From contig NC_026501.1 of NCBI RefSeq assembly GCF_000182925.2, positions 5,435,917 through 5,499,916 of the forward strand: 64,000 bases of DNA, read 5' to 3'. The notes beneath the pieces are model-generated. The model was not told the origin of the DNA. It did no database searches and saw nothing but the letters and a program-made list of their open reading frames with translations. Both the position numbers and the translations under genes were made by a program. Origin of the DNA: Neurospora crassa OR74A. Taxonomy: Eukaryota > Ascomycota > Sordariomycetes > Sordariales > Sordariaceae. This document shows, piece by piece, positions 21,700-32,494 of this stretch; position 1 is the first letter of the stretch, and every line of letters starts with the position of its first letter.

Positions 21700-22900
21700 C
21701 GCTACCCAAACACCCAAGCGCCACCAACCCCAATGCTAACCGCTTGAAGAGATGCCTAAAACTGAGAAATGTTAGCGTCCGCCAACAAATCGGTACGCCG
21801 AACGAAGCAAGTTTCTGAATGTATTATTTTCAGTCTGGTGAAACAGTTAGCGATATGTCATTATGAACGAGTATATGACCAAAAAACATACCTCATTAAA
21901 TCAGATTTTGTTTAGTGTTCATTCCAACCCGAAGGAGGGTCAAACAGTGTGAATATCGTCTCATCACATAATAAAAGAGAAAACAGGAATGCACGAGAGT
22001 TATTACCTGCGGATCGGTATGTTAGTCCATAGATCCAAAGACGCTCTGATGTGTTGACAAGAGATGGTGCAAGGGCACGAAATCAGCTGACGAATTCTCA
22101 ACAAGAATTTCTCCCTGAGCCTCGCCCACAGGATGTACAGTCCTGCTTTGATGGACGAGGGCAGAGAGGCTTCATTTATGTCCGCCCGTTCGTTCAAATC
22201 TTCGTCATAGTGCCAGAATGGAGTAAGCGATCCTTGAGCATACCTGAAAAGTCGCGAGTTAGCAAGATGTCAGAACAAAATCATGAAACAAGCAACAGAT
22301 AGTTATGAATCCAATCAGACAAGGCTGAAACTAGTAAAGTATTCCACATGATGTATTAAGCTTGAGGAATTCCCTATTTTGTACGTTGATCATCAAGGAG
22401 GAGGGGGTGCGATGAGAAAGAAAAGGTGGAACAAACCTTTTGATCTGAGAAAAAAATGACACCATGAAGAGTAACCAAAGAGGTCGCCATGAGCCATTCT
22501 AGAGTTACGAGCACTGAAGAAAGTTAGCGTCATGTTCGTGATCAAGCGATTACCAACAAGCCTTGCTGCCAATCTTGCTCTCAGGGTAATTCTAGAGTAA
22601 ATTGGAGTCCCCATGGGCTAGGTAAGAATTGGATTGTTCGTGTAAGGTCATCACAGGAGCAAATGGCTGCGCAGCAGGCAGTGAGGGGTAATAGAAAGTT
22701 GCAATGCTTACCTCGCTGTGGAAGGAAGTCTGAAGCATCGGTGCCGGCGACGCAATACCGATGTCGCGCAGGCGACCGACGCTCCAGACTTCCTGGTTGG
22801 GAGGAAGAAAGGAAGTCGAAGCTTGGAGCTGGGGAGAAATTTTTGGTTTAAAACCGCAAGCCAATCTGTGTGGGGCGGCTGCCAAGATGGGCCGGGTTGG
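21700..22900 (-). ncRNA. Possible multi-intron transcript without a clear ORF
   Basis: On the minus strand this 1.2-kb stretch holds a series of intron-like signal sets in the right order: GTAAGC at 22711 with acceptor CTCTAG at 22593-22592; GTAATC at 22553, branch GCTAAC, acceptor TTCAG at 22515-22514 (only 40 bp, very short); branch GCTAAC and CTTTTCAG near 22243; GTAATA near 22007; GTATGT at 21890 with branch GCTAAC near 21850 and acceptor CACCAG near 21836; and another GCTAAC plus CTCAG near 21760. No reading longer than about 70 codons persists through the implied exons, and nothing matches a family I know. It could be a spliced long non-coding RNA, a 5' leader, or a decayed gene. Confidence 0.3.
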
Positions 22901-23282
22901 GGACGAGGGAAAGGGTCAACCCCACCTGGATTTGCACCAGGTTTCGGCTCCGCCGCAGCACTGCCAGCTGCCCGCTCACCCATGCATCAATCGAAGCATT
23001 GAGTCTTCTCGCTCAACTCGTTTAGTTGCATGTTAGTCGTTCAGCTGCCTCATCTGTGCACGAGAGGTAAACAGTCCGCGGCCGGCGGTGGCGAGTCCTT
23101 ATCGATAAGGCATCCCATTCATTGACATCCCCCCGTCCCGACCACACCCGTCTCAATCGTCATCACCTCCCTCCTCCCAGAACATCGAAACATCGACATA
23201 ATCATCATCGGATTTTTCGTCATCTTGAAGACTTGAAGTGAGAGAACAAAAACCTCACTCAATCTTGATACAACCACGCAAA
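22901..23282. promoter_or_regulatory. Upstream region of the 460-residue protein gene
   Basis: GC-rich stretch at 22900-22980, then a CT-rich leader with many tc/ca steps immediately before the ATG at 23283, typical of an expressed fungal gene. It probably serves both the plus-strand gene and the minus-strand transcript at 21.7-22.9 kb. Confidence 0.4.
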
Positions 23283-24665
23283 ATGTCCCCCGCCGTGGGA
23301 GGCATGTGGGCTACCGCCGCCCTGCGTGTTCTCGGCAAGAATCTGGCTCGCACGTCCAAGATGCTTCGCTCGAAGCTCGCCGCCGCCGCGACACGTTCAT
23401 CGAATCCAGTTCAACAACTCCAGCCAATTGCCGTACGTAGTGGTGTCAATAGCAGCCGCCAACCCATTCATCCCAGCGCATGGCTTCGCCAGCAGAAGAG
23501 CGGCCGAAGTGGTGCAAAGTGGCACTCAACCTACACCAGCATTAATGCCACTGTCCGTCGCTACATCAGCAATACCGCCGGGAGACAATCCTCTTCTTCC
23601 GGTGGTCAATCTCGCTTTGACCGGTCCAAGCTCCCGGTCTCAAACATCTCCCGGGCCGTAGCTGCGTCGCCCGGCCGGGCTCCTTTCGCCTCCACCCTCC
23701 GACCGAATCTCACCGGAGGCGCCCTCCCCCGTACTGCAGGCGGCTACTCCTTCTCCGGGGCCGGCCGTGCCGGTGGCAAGCGGTACTTCAGCCACACACC
23801 CGCCGCCCCGGCTCAACTAGTCCAGAACGTGAGCCAAGCCGTCCGCGCCTTCTGGCTTTCTGGTCAGAGGGCTCACTTCGACGGATACTCGGCCGACGGC
23901 CGGAAGCTGTACCGGGCCGTTGGCGTGGACGAGGAGAAGGCACGTAATAAGCTCGCCGTTGCGCCGCACGCTCCGGGCTCGTTCATCGACTTCCACATCA
24001 GCCCCTCCATTACGGCCCTCAGCCCCTTGGGCGCCATGATTCCCTCTTCCCAGAGCGTCAAGGCCGAGATTCAGACCGCTGGCGCCACCCTTCTTGCCGA
24101 CAATTTTCTCGATGTCCTCTCAGTGGACTTCGCCCGCACGCTGAAGGATCTCGCAGCCGTCATGGCAGATTTGAAGGCCCTCGCTCGGCTGGGTGACTTG
24201 CCCATCTCTCTGGAGCGGGCCGACCTGCTGAGGGTCCGGTTCCCGGGCGTAGATGCCGAAACGGTTGAGCGGCTGTGCGATGATGTTGGTGTTCAGCGCG
24301 GAATCATCAGAGAGGATCCTGATTTCGACGCGGACGCCGGTGTCCAGGTCGCGCTACGGTTTCCGTACGCCCCTGACAACGGCTGCTCCAAGGCACTCAC
24401 GTCACCAAACGTGACCGTGCGGACGAGGGTCACATCAGCGAGTTCGGAACTCGATGAGGCGTTCGCGGAGGAGATCGAGGAGAATCCTTGGTTGTTGGAA
24501 TCGGAACACTCTGCTGTTTCGGAAGAGTCGGAAGGTTACGAGAGCATGTCGCCGTCTCTGAAGAGTGCTTCTAGTGAGCACTGCACGGACGATCGATATG
24601 AAGGGTTAGAGGGGATTTATAAGTTTCTGGAGGAATGTGATCGTGCGAGGGCGATGAGGTTTTAA
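23283..24665 (+). CDS. Conserved filamentous-fungal protein with mitochondrial-type N terminus
   Basis: Single exon, 460 residues from the ATG at 23283; an in-frame start 45 bp upstream is non-ATG and rejected. The first 190 residues are Arg/Ser/Gly-rich with few acidic residues (MLRSKLAAAATRSS, VRRYISNTAG), as in a mitochondrial presequence or a disordered basic region. A compact conserved-looking core begins at KRYFSHTPAAPAQ, runs through NVSQAVRAFWLSGQRAHFDG, and continues with ISPSITALSPLGAMIP. From about 360 the protein becomes acidic and Ser-rich and ends EECDRARAMRF. I recall homologues being labelled casein kinase II beta-2 subunit in some annotations, but no CK2-beta zinc-binding cysteine cluster is visible, so I do not adopt that name. 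Function unknown. Confidence 0.75.
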   Translation: MSPAVGGMWATAALRVLGKNLARTSKMLRSKLAAAATRSSNPVQQLQPIAVRSGVNSSRQPIHPSAWLRQQKSGRSGAKWHSTYTSINATVRRYISNTAGRQSSSSGGQSRFDRSKLPVSNISRAVAASPGRAPFASTLRPNLTGGALPRTAGGYSFSGAGRAGGKRYFSHTPAAPAQLVQNVSQAVRAFWLSGQRAHFDGYSADGRKLYRAVGVDEEKARNKLAVAPHAPGSFIDFHISPSITALSPLGAMIPSSQSVKAEIQTAGATLLADNFLDVLSVDFARTLKDLAAVMADLKALARLGDLPISLERADLLRVRFPGVDAETVERLCDDVGVQRGIIREDPDFDADAGVQVALRFPYAPDNGCSKALTSPNVTVRTRVTSASSELDEAFAEEIEENPWLLESEHSAVSEESEGYESMSPSLKSASSEHCTDDRYEGLEGIYKFLEECDRARAMRF

Positions 24666-25713
24666 GGGTTTTTCCTTGCCTGTCGAGCGGTGATTGGTGG
24701 AGGATCTCTTTTGTAATGATATCAGGTTATCGGTGGGCTGATGGTTGATTCTCATCAGCAGCCTACGATAAGTGGGAGCAAGGGATATGAATACGGGCCG
24801 GTCTGTTTTTTTTTTCTTGGATGTTTTTGGTACATATGGCGTGTTATTAGGATACCTCACTCTCTTTGTCATTTACAATCATCAATGTTTCTTTGCTCCC
24901 CCACGCTACGGGAAATCCACTACCTACTTCCATGTACTCATCATATGGCGGGCCCCGTTTGAACGGCTGTCATGGATTCCATTTTATTCCCATTCAACAA
25001 CCCAACATGATTTTTCCTGCAGCATTTGATATGTGTTGCCTATGGCACACTTTCTCCGTCCAGCAACCACTTCCTTGTCTCGCCACTGATATATGAGCGA
25101 CGATATTAACTTGGGTATCTATTCCGACAAATGACTATATGGCATTCAATGATGAGGCACTAAATCTTGGAACATGAAAAGGAAAGGCACAAGAAGCTCT
25201 AGTATTCTTGCCAAACCGGCCTTCCGAAGGTTTCAAATGCGATTACGCCACGCCACACACCAGTCCGCCGTGTATTGTGCCCATCTCGCCCCCCTCTTTG
25301 CTTTCTTGCCGTCCATCTAGAAATATGCCTTTGTTTTAACCACCGCTGCGCCAAATGACAAGATAAAAGCAAATATGCAAATAATAACCTCCGCTCGCCA
25401 CTATAAATGCTACCATGCGCTTTAGAGCCATGCAACAGTCGTAGAAAAGGACAACCACTCGTATTTTTCCTCTGGGTGTGACCCGTCTACGAGGACCGGT
25501 CTGATTCCCGCCTTAGCCATGTATATGGAATTGCGGGCAAAGTTGGCGAGAGGGAGAAAAGGTAAGTCTCCTGTCCTCAGACGTGGCAATCATCTTTCTC
25601 CCGTCAGAGTTATATGAAGCAGCCTCTGGACCTCAAGTCTTCGCCCGTCGTCAATGGTCCATTTTGGACTTTGCTGGTCTTCTCCCGCTCGTCACTGTTC
25701 TGCAACTTTCCAG
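24666..25713. other. Convergent intergenic region
   Basis: About 1 kb between two convergent genes. It contains a T run near 24809 and 3'-UTR-like sequence; no supported gene or repeat. Confidence 0.5.
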
Positions 25714-27432
25714 TTACTTGTGCTTCCTGAACTTAGCCGCCAAGCTCCCCGACTGATTTGGCTTGTGCTTCCAGTTCGTCCCGCCCTGCTGATCCCGATG
25801 GCCGTACTTATTCTTCTTGAACTCTTTCTCCCTCTTCTTACCGAAACTCGACCCCGACTCCGCCGTCGCCGACGACTTCTTGAGCGAAGCAACCTCCTCC
25901 GCAACCCGCTTGTTGTGACCCTTCTTGAGCACCTGCTTCGACAGACTGTCCTCACCGTCCGACCGGTTCTTCTTGTTGGCGCCACCCTTGCCCAACTTGT
26001 GGGAAGTAGAAGAGAGATCGGCAGGACCAATACCACCGGACATCATCATGTCGTTGTGACCTGTGTTGCGACCAGTCTTCCTCCACTTCGGACGCTTGCT
26101 CCTGGGCCTGTTGTCATCGTAGACAAGATCATCATAGCCGAGCGGGTTATAGAGCATTTCTTCGGCTTTGATGATGAAGAGCTCCTTCCTGATTTCCGGG
26201 GGCACGTTCGGGTAGGGTTTATATGACTTGTCGATGGAGGCAGGACTCATGGCGGCACCGGCGCATGTGGGGGGCTCTGCTGAGGTCTTGTACTTTTTCG
26301 CCTTGGGCTGCTGCTCGCTGGTACCTTCCTCCTGGTTGACTTCATCCCGCTTGTGCTTCTTGGACTTCTTCTCCTTCGGAATTTCTTGACCGTCCGCCTT
26401 GTCGCTGCTCGATTTCTGCTTCTTCTCGCCCTTTTGGTCAACTGACTTCTTGGGCGTCAGAGAGCCGTTGGTGGTTGTTGGCACCGCATCCTCTTTGGCT
26501 TTTTGGGTTGACGACTTGGACTCCTTCGATGAAGCTATGGGTTCGACGTTGATGGTGATTTTGAACTTTTCCGCTTTCAGACTAGGTTGTTCTGTGACAA
26601 GATCGGGCTGAGTTTGTGAAGGGGGAATCACAGCTGATGAGGATGTCGTCTTCTGCTTGGTCAGCTTGGTCGCAGTTTTGACCAAACTGTCACAATCGGA
26701 CAAATCGGGCGTCGTGATGTTTGTGGAAAGTGAGTCAACCGTCCTAGTGTCTGACTTGACAGTCTCGTCGGAGCTGCTGGTGACACTGGGGGCCTTGCTG
26801 CAGTCATCATCAGGACGGTCGCCTATACTGAAACTGTTCTGAACAAGGGCCGGGGGTTTGGCGGACGATGGCTCTGGTGAGACTTTGGGTGACGTCTTTC
26901 GTAGAGGCTTAGAGGCAGACGCGCTGGGTCTTGAGTTGTTCAAAGCATGAGCATTGCTGAAGGTGCCCATGGTGTTCTCTAAGAAAGCGCCGGCTTTTTG
27001 CAATCGCCTCCTAGATTCCGCCCACTGTGATCTCCTTTGGGTATAACGTTTGACAGCACCTTTGGCAAATGGGCGGGTTTGGTACAATCTCCTGAGCTCA
27101 GCGTCTGCTCTGGCACGGCTGGCCAAATACCGCCTCTCGGCTTGCGCAAGGTAGTCTTCCTTCGAAAGAGGCGTGTGGGTTTTTATTTCGGTGGTGGTGG
27201 TGGTGATGGTAGTTGTGATGCTAGGGCTTGGGCCCGTTGAGGGCGCAGCTGATGGCAAGACGAAGGGGTTTCTGGGAGTTCTGGCAGGTGCGGTCTTTGC
27301 AGTTGTTGCTGTTGCCGTTTTAAAGAGAAAGCGGCTCGTTTCGGTGGTGGTCGAAGCGCTCTGCACACCGGAGGTCCGTTTTTCTGACCCCTTTGGCCGC
27401 ATACCGTTTGCCTTGCTCTTATTGCCAGCCAT
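25714..27432 (-). CDS. Basic, low-complexity protein of unknown function (nuclear-type)
   Basis: Single exon on the minus strand, 572 residues from the ATG at 27432 (MAGNKSKANG); the frame is open further upstream but that part lacks a better ATG context. A small helical patch at about 100-165 is rich in Arg (EDYLAQAERRYLASRARAD, then RYTQRRSQWAESRRRL). Residues 190-420 are Ser/Thr/Lys-rich with PKEKKSKKHKR-type nuclear localisation signals. A more conserved-looking segment follows: YKPYPNVPPEIRKELFIIKA then EEMLYNPLGYDDLVYDD. The tail is Lys/Gly/Asn-rich and ends SGSLAAKFRKHK. I do not recognise a named family. The long open frame, codon texture and the ordered C-terminal block argue for a real gene, probably acting in the nucleus or nucleolus (inference). 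Confidence 0.75.
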   Translation of the reverse strand: MAGNKSKANGMRPKGSEKRTSGVQSASTTTETSRFLFKTATATTAKTAPARTPRNPFVLPSAAPSTGPSPSITTTITTTTTEIKTHTPLSKEDYLAQAERRYLASRARADAELRRLYQTRPFAKGAVKRYTQRRSQWAESRRRLQKAGAFLENTMGTFSNAHALNNSRPSASASKPLRKTSPKVSPEPSSAKPPALVQNSFSIGDRPDDDCSKAPSVTSSSDETVKSDTRTVDSLSTNITTPDLSDCDSLVKTATKLTKQKTTSSSAVIPPSQTQPDLVTEQPSLKAEKFKITINVEPIASSKESKSSTQKAKEDAVPTTTNGSLTPKKSVDQKGEKKQKSSSDKADGQEIPKEKKSKKHKRDEVNQEEGTSEQQPKAKKYKTSAEPPTCAGAAMSPASIDKSYKPYPNVPPEIRKELFIIKAEEMLYNPLGYDDLVYDDNRPRSKRPKWRKTGRNTGHNDMMMSGGIGPADLSSTSHKLGKGGANKKNRSDGEDSLSKQVLKKGHNKRVAEEVASLKKSSATAESGSSFGKKREKEFKKNKYGHRDQQGGTNWKHKPNQSGSLAAKFRKHK

Positions 27433-28470
27433 GTTTCTCATTATGAGGCCGACCTTGTCGTTTGCTGGTGCTGTGACTAGACCCAGATTCCGAAGGGCAA
27501 AGTGATGCGGTCGGGGAGTGGGTGGTGACTTTGAAATGAATGACGAGAGAATCATTCACTGCGTACGAGTGGCTGGTAGGTGAACAATAATGGCGCAAAC
27601 GATTCCCAAAAGAAATATTGAAAGGGTATCACGCGCCCGGAAACTAGCTGGAGATGACGAAGGCAATGATGCTATTCAATGAAGGGAACCCTGGATGAGG
27701 GCTCACGACCCCTTCACTTGGAGAGGCGGTGGTCTGGAAATTTTTGGTGTTATTGCTTATCTTATCAAGGTTTGTGTCCCCTGTTTTTGGGGGACATCCA
27801 CTTCTTGCTCTGCGGCATCAAAACCCGGCGTGGACAGCAACGCTAGCCTGCGAGACCTGAACAGACAAGAAACATTTAAAACCTCTTTTAGGGCCGGCTG
27901 CCAATCGTCTCCATACAGTTGGGGTCTTGGTGAGCTTCAGTCGACAACATTTTACGTAGACACGACATCGCCTCCTTGGATATGACTTCACCGGCCAAGA
28001 GTTCAATGAGCTCTTTGCACGTTTTTTTTCGGTCAGGGACAGAACCACCGAGTGCCGCAAAAGGGCGTCGAGCGGGCGCCTAACACACACAGTCCATATT
28101 GCGGTCTAAGATGGGAAACCTAGAAGCCGTCGCGAATGCGGACATGGGCACAGCCCCACACAGTGAACCTCTCTATGTAGTTAGGGGTAGCTCAGGCCTG
28201 CCGAGGTACTATCGGCCTGCCTTATCCCCCGCATCACTCATCCCTCCACCGGCATCGCAATCGAACCCGGGTTTCCGTCCAGTGCCACCTCCGCAACCAG
28301 GGGATTCTCTTGTCCGAAAAGCGACAGGGAGACTGTTGATACATAAAAGCCCGTGACAGTCTGTGAATCTGTGTTTTGTAATTCAAATCTCGGGCGAACC
28401 TCTGTCCCACGATTCGCATTCTTTTGTCTCTCCTTGCCACACAAAACGAGCAATTTCAACGATCTTCGCA
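27433..28470. promoter_or_regulatory. Divergent intergenic region
   Basis: About 1 kb between divergent genes, expected to contain both promoters. A CT-rich leader precedes the ATG at 28471. No other feature seen. Confidence 0.45.
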
Positions 28471-29458
28471 ATGCCCGGCCCCGGAGTTGGTTTCGAATAC
28501 CCGCCCAAGAGTGTCTCTTGGTGCAAGAGGGATCTTTTGCTCTTTGCCCAGTCCATCGGATGCAAGGCTGAGGAGCTTCACTTCCTCTACGAGCTTCATC
28601 CCAACTTCGTTCCTTTTCCCACCTATCCTCTGGCTTTGTGTAGGTATTTCATATGCTCACTAGGCTTTCCAATGTATAACTGACGGCTTTGCAGCCTTCA
28701 AGCTCGACTCCTCAGATGTAGTTGACTTTTACGCCGCCCAGAAGTCCATTGCCATCCCCGGCGTGCCTGTCTTCGATCCCGCTCGTGTCGTTGACGGACA
28801 GCGCCGGATCGAATTCTTCAAGCAGCTTCCCACCTCCTCTGAGGGCAAAAGGTTTGAGTCGCGGACCAAGGTTGTCGGCGTCTACGACAAGGGTCGCCCG
28901 GGCTCTGTCGTCGAGACCCAGACCGATATCGTAGATGCTACCAACAACGAAGTTTACTCGCGCATCCACACCTCTTCCTTCTATGTCAACCAGGGCAACT
29001 GGGGCGGCCCTAAGGGTCCCGCCACCCAGAACTTCCCCCCTCCCAAAGACAAGAAGCCTGATGCTGTGTTTGAGAACCAGACGACGCCCGAGACTCCTCT
29101 TTTGTACCGTCTGAACGGCGATTACAACCCCCTCCATGCGGATCCCGAGCCCGGCAAGAAGATGGGCTTCGGAGGCGTCATCATTCACGGTCTGTACTCG
29201 TGGAATTGGGCTTGCCACGGCCTGCTCCAACACCTTGGCGGTAGCGACCCCGCCAACATCAAGGAGTACCAGGCCCGCTTCGCCAGCCCTATCCGTGGTG
29301 GTGATAAGCTTGTTGCGTCGGCCTGGAAGACTGGTGAGATCAAGGACGGCTGGGAGGAGATACGTTTCCAGGTCCAGATCGAGGGTGGTAAAGTCGTGCT
29401 CAGCAATGGACGCGCCCTGATGAAGTGCGTCGGACCTGCTCCTCATAGCAAGTTGTAA
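28471..29458 (+). CDS. Peroxisomal MaoC-like / hydratase-2 family enzyme
   Basis: Exons 28471-28639 and 28695-29458 give 310 residues (donor GTAGGT, acceptor TTTGCAG). The protein has the double hot-dog layout of enoyl-CoA hydratase 2 proteins: an N-terminal degenerate half (about 1-150) and a C-terminal MaoC half. The hydratase-2 signature YRLNGDYNPLHADP lies at about residues 193-206 with the expected Asp and His, followed by GFGGVIIHGLYSWNW. The last three residues are SKL, a peroxisome-targeting signal 1. The fold is that of the hydratase part of peroxisomal multifunctional enzyme 2, here free-standing. Likely reaction: reversible hydration of trans-2-enoyl-CoA to (R)-3-hydroxyacyl-CoA in peroxisomes; chain length unknown. 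The long minus-strand ORF over it is a shadow. Confidence 0.88.
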
Positions 29459-30043
29459 GAGAGACTGTGGTCATTGTTGTATATATATATATATATATAT
29501 AAGCATGAGCAAGCGGCTGCTGTTTGTATGATTGGAAATGGCAGAGAGATTTCGTGATACCATAACGATGCCAGCAGTAACAAAGAATGGGCGGATTTCT
29601 AAAACTATCGCTAGCGTCAGCGACATCTTTACTTAATCGTTTTGGCGTCAATGTTTGCATTTGTCAGGAGGTTCCGTGATGCGGTGTTATGGTGTTGCGG
29701 TGCCCGCTGATGTTGTCCAGTTCTTGGCACCAAAATTCGTAGGTCTTAGGGCGGCTTGCACCTGGGATAGTTAGGTGCATTCAAACAGTGGTTTGCTGCC
29801 TCAAATGGGACGCTCTACCAGTCCTCCACAGTGACACTGCCTTCCATTTCAAAGTATTGTATAGCACGCTCAACTGAACGAACAGAAATCGTCAAGGTAG
29901 CAACCAAAATTACATCCTCTTCGACAATCAACATTCGTCTAGCGGTACAGCTCAAAGTGTATCAAGCGGTGGAGGAAAAAAAACTTGAACAAAATCAGAC
30001 AATCGCTTTTTGTGACCGTTGGTCTTTCAAACATTGTCAAAAG
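29459..30043. other. Intergenic region with a (TA)n run
   Basis: About 585 bp between tandem genes. A TA dinucleotide run lies at about 29480-29501 just after the hydratase stop, in the 3'-UTR. The last 200 bp should be the promoter and leader of the cofactor E gene. I see no tRNA-like structure. Confidence 0.45.
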
Positions 30044-32022
30044 ATGTCTTCCGTTACCCCTCACATCGGCCAAAGAAGGTCCTACGACGGCGCTCTGTGC
30101 ACCGTCCGGTTTATTGGTGAGGTCGAGGGCACCACCGGCTCATGGCTTGGAGTTGAATGGGATGATCCGACACGCGGCAAACACGCCGGCCAGCACAAGG
30201 GCATCCGATATTTTACATGTAAGATTCACCCATCCTACCGTGTAAACGCAGATTGTACGGCCATTTAACGCTATCTCAGGCAAATCCAAGTCAGCGACAG
30301 CAGCGTCTTTCATCCGTCCAACTAGACCGGCAGATGCACCCCAGACCTTTCTCTCTGCCCTCCAGCTCAAGTATGCATCTGACGTGCCTTCCGAGAATGG
30401 GCCCATGCTGCCTGAGAAGCAAATCGTTGTCGGTGGCAAGGTTGCCGAGGAGGTCGGCTTTGACAAGATTCGCCGCAAGCAGGCCCAGTTGAGCGAACTG
30501 AAGATTGTCATCCTTGACGGGTCATGCATCACCTCTGCATATTCACATAACACAGACCGGGAAGATCATCAGACCATCCGCCAGACTTGTCCCAAGGTCG
30601 TCGAGCTGGATATCAGCCGTAACTTGTTCACCGACTTCGGTACTGTGGTGGACATCTGCTCCGAGTTGGATTCTTTGCACAGTTTAAGAGCCAAGTATGT
30701 CCTTTTTCTTTTTGTGAACTTCTTCGAGGCCAAGTCCGCCTGCTACGAACCATTCGAAGATGTGACGAAGACTGACACTGAACAGCGGAAATCGTTTCCA
30801 AAACGTCATCGAAGACGACAAGCTCAATGGACCGCATAAAGCCTTCAAGGGCGTCAAGGAGCTTGAACTCGGCGAAACCCTCTTGAGTTGGTCTGAAATA
30901 TGTCATGTTGCCTCCAAGTTGCCTTCCTTGACTCTTCTCGAAATCGGCACAAACCAGCTGTCTAGTCTCGCACCAATCCCGCCAGCAGTATCCTTCACAT
31001 CAACACTGGTGTCTCTGAACCTGGAGTTCAACGAGTTTACATCACTGGAAGACATTACTGCTCTTACGAGTATAAGTACCCTTCGAAATCTGCATCTGAA
31101 GGGTAACTCGATATCCACCATCATGTCCTCCCCTTCTAAAGAGGTACCGGTTTTTGGCAAGAGCCTTCAATATCTCGATATGTCGTACAACAAGGTCAGC
31201 GATTGGTCATTCGTTGATGCTCTTCTCGACGTGTTCCCCGGATTGACTTCTTTGCGATTCTCCCACAATCCAATTTACGAGAATCCGGGACTCGAGGATG
31301 GGGCTGTTTTGGAAACAGACAGCTCGAAGAAGGGCACCGCCGCCAGTGATGAGGCATTCATGCTGATGGTCGCGCGCCTCCCGTCTATCAGGACGCTCAA
31401 CTTCAGCAATATCACTGCCGCGGACCGTACCAACGCTGAGATGTACTACCTTTCCCGCATAGCTCGACAGTTGTCAACCACCGCGGAGGCAGAAGAAGCC
31501 CAAGTGCTGGCACGCCATCGACGCTGGGCTGAGCTATGTGACCTCTACGGCGAGCCAGTAGTATCCCGTCAACAGGACATCAACCCGAATTACCTTGAAG
31601 CAAGGCTGATTACTGTTCACTTTTACCTAGCCGAGCCGGCGTCCAGTGAGTCAGGCGTCAATACGTCAACGGAAGAGAGGATTGTGCAGATACCCAAATC
31701 TTTTGACATTTATGCAGTCAAGGGAATTGCGGGGAGAATGTTTGGTTTGCCGCCTCTGAAGCTACGACTGGTGTGGGAGACTGGTGAATGGGACCCAGTT
31801 GGTGGGTTCGACGATCACGATGGTGACAGTAGTGAAGACGAGGAAATAGAGGCAGAGAGAGAGCGCAGACAGGATGATGCCGCCTCTCTCGCAGGCACAT
31901 CTATAGCCGGAAAGAAAGGTGGAAGATTTGTGAGGCGCGAAGTTGAGCTGAAGGATGGTCCTCGCCAATTTGGTTACTGCGTGGATGGCCTTGAGGCTAA
32001 ACTCAGGGTCGAACTGCGGTGA
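30044..32022 (+). CDS. Tubulin-folding cofactor E (TBCE/Pac2)
   Basis: Chaperone that binds alpha-tubulin and takes part in assembling the alpha/beta dimer with cofactors C and D. Exons 30044-30218, 30280-30694 and 30786-32022 give 608 residues; all three junctions are in phase. An N-terminal CAP-Gly domain covers about residues 5-80 (GTTGSWLGVEWDDPTRGKHA, then GIRYF), binding acidic EEY/EY tails such as that of alpha-tubulin. Leucine-rich repeats span about 150-400 (LDISRN, LEIGTNQLSSL, LHLKGNSIS, LDMSYNKVSDW, LRFSHNPI). A ubiquitin-like domain closes the protein at about 510-608 (LITVHFYLAE through GYCVDGLEAKLRVELR). This three-domain order is diagnostic. In the GKHAG motif the usual Asn/Asp is Ala, a mild departure. 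Confidence 0.93.
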
Positions 32023-32494
32023 AGATAACGCGCAAGCAATGCCCTTGTGTTAGACAATCGGCAATTGTGTAATCCCAGTCACCAACCGATCATGTTCGAC
32101 ACACCACAGCGATCCAAATACGATTGTCAGAAGGCTTATTCCGGTCCTTCCAGCCCATCTCTCTCGTATGTTTGAAGAGTCGTCTGTCTGTTTGTTCACT
32201 CAAAGCTTTAGCGCTTGACAAGTTCTCTGAGGATTGTCGGGTATAATAGCTGCAGCAAACCTGTGTTGACAAAGTAATAGGCAACATGTCACGGCATGCC
32301 AGACATGACCCTATAAAGCTGGATCTTTTGCCCTCAGTTCGAGCTAACGTCTATAGCCAGAACAAGCCAATTCGAACAAAGTCTTATTGCTCCTCCTGCG
32401 GCCATACGCACAGCCCGAGTGATTCAGGATCTCTTTACCTCCCATTAGCTGTCTCGCCAGATACCAAGACGTCAGTCAACCTCACTCACTCACC
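32023..32494. promoter_or_regulatory. Intergenic/leader upstream of the CCCH gene
   Basis: About 470 bp between tandem genes. A short ATG reading starts at 32286 and overlaps the CCCH start out of frame; if transcription starts before it, it would be an upstream ORF. Otherwise nothing is seen. Confidence 0.35.

Noticed and set aside
28712-29446. 244-codon ORF on the minus strand
   Set aside because: Antisense shadow of the hydratase-2 exon, which has the real domain motifs and a PTS1.
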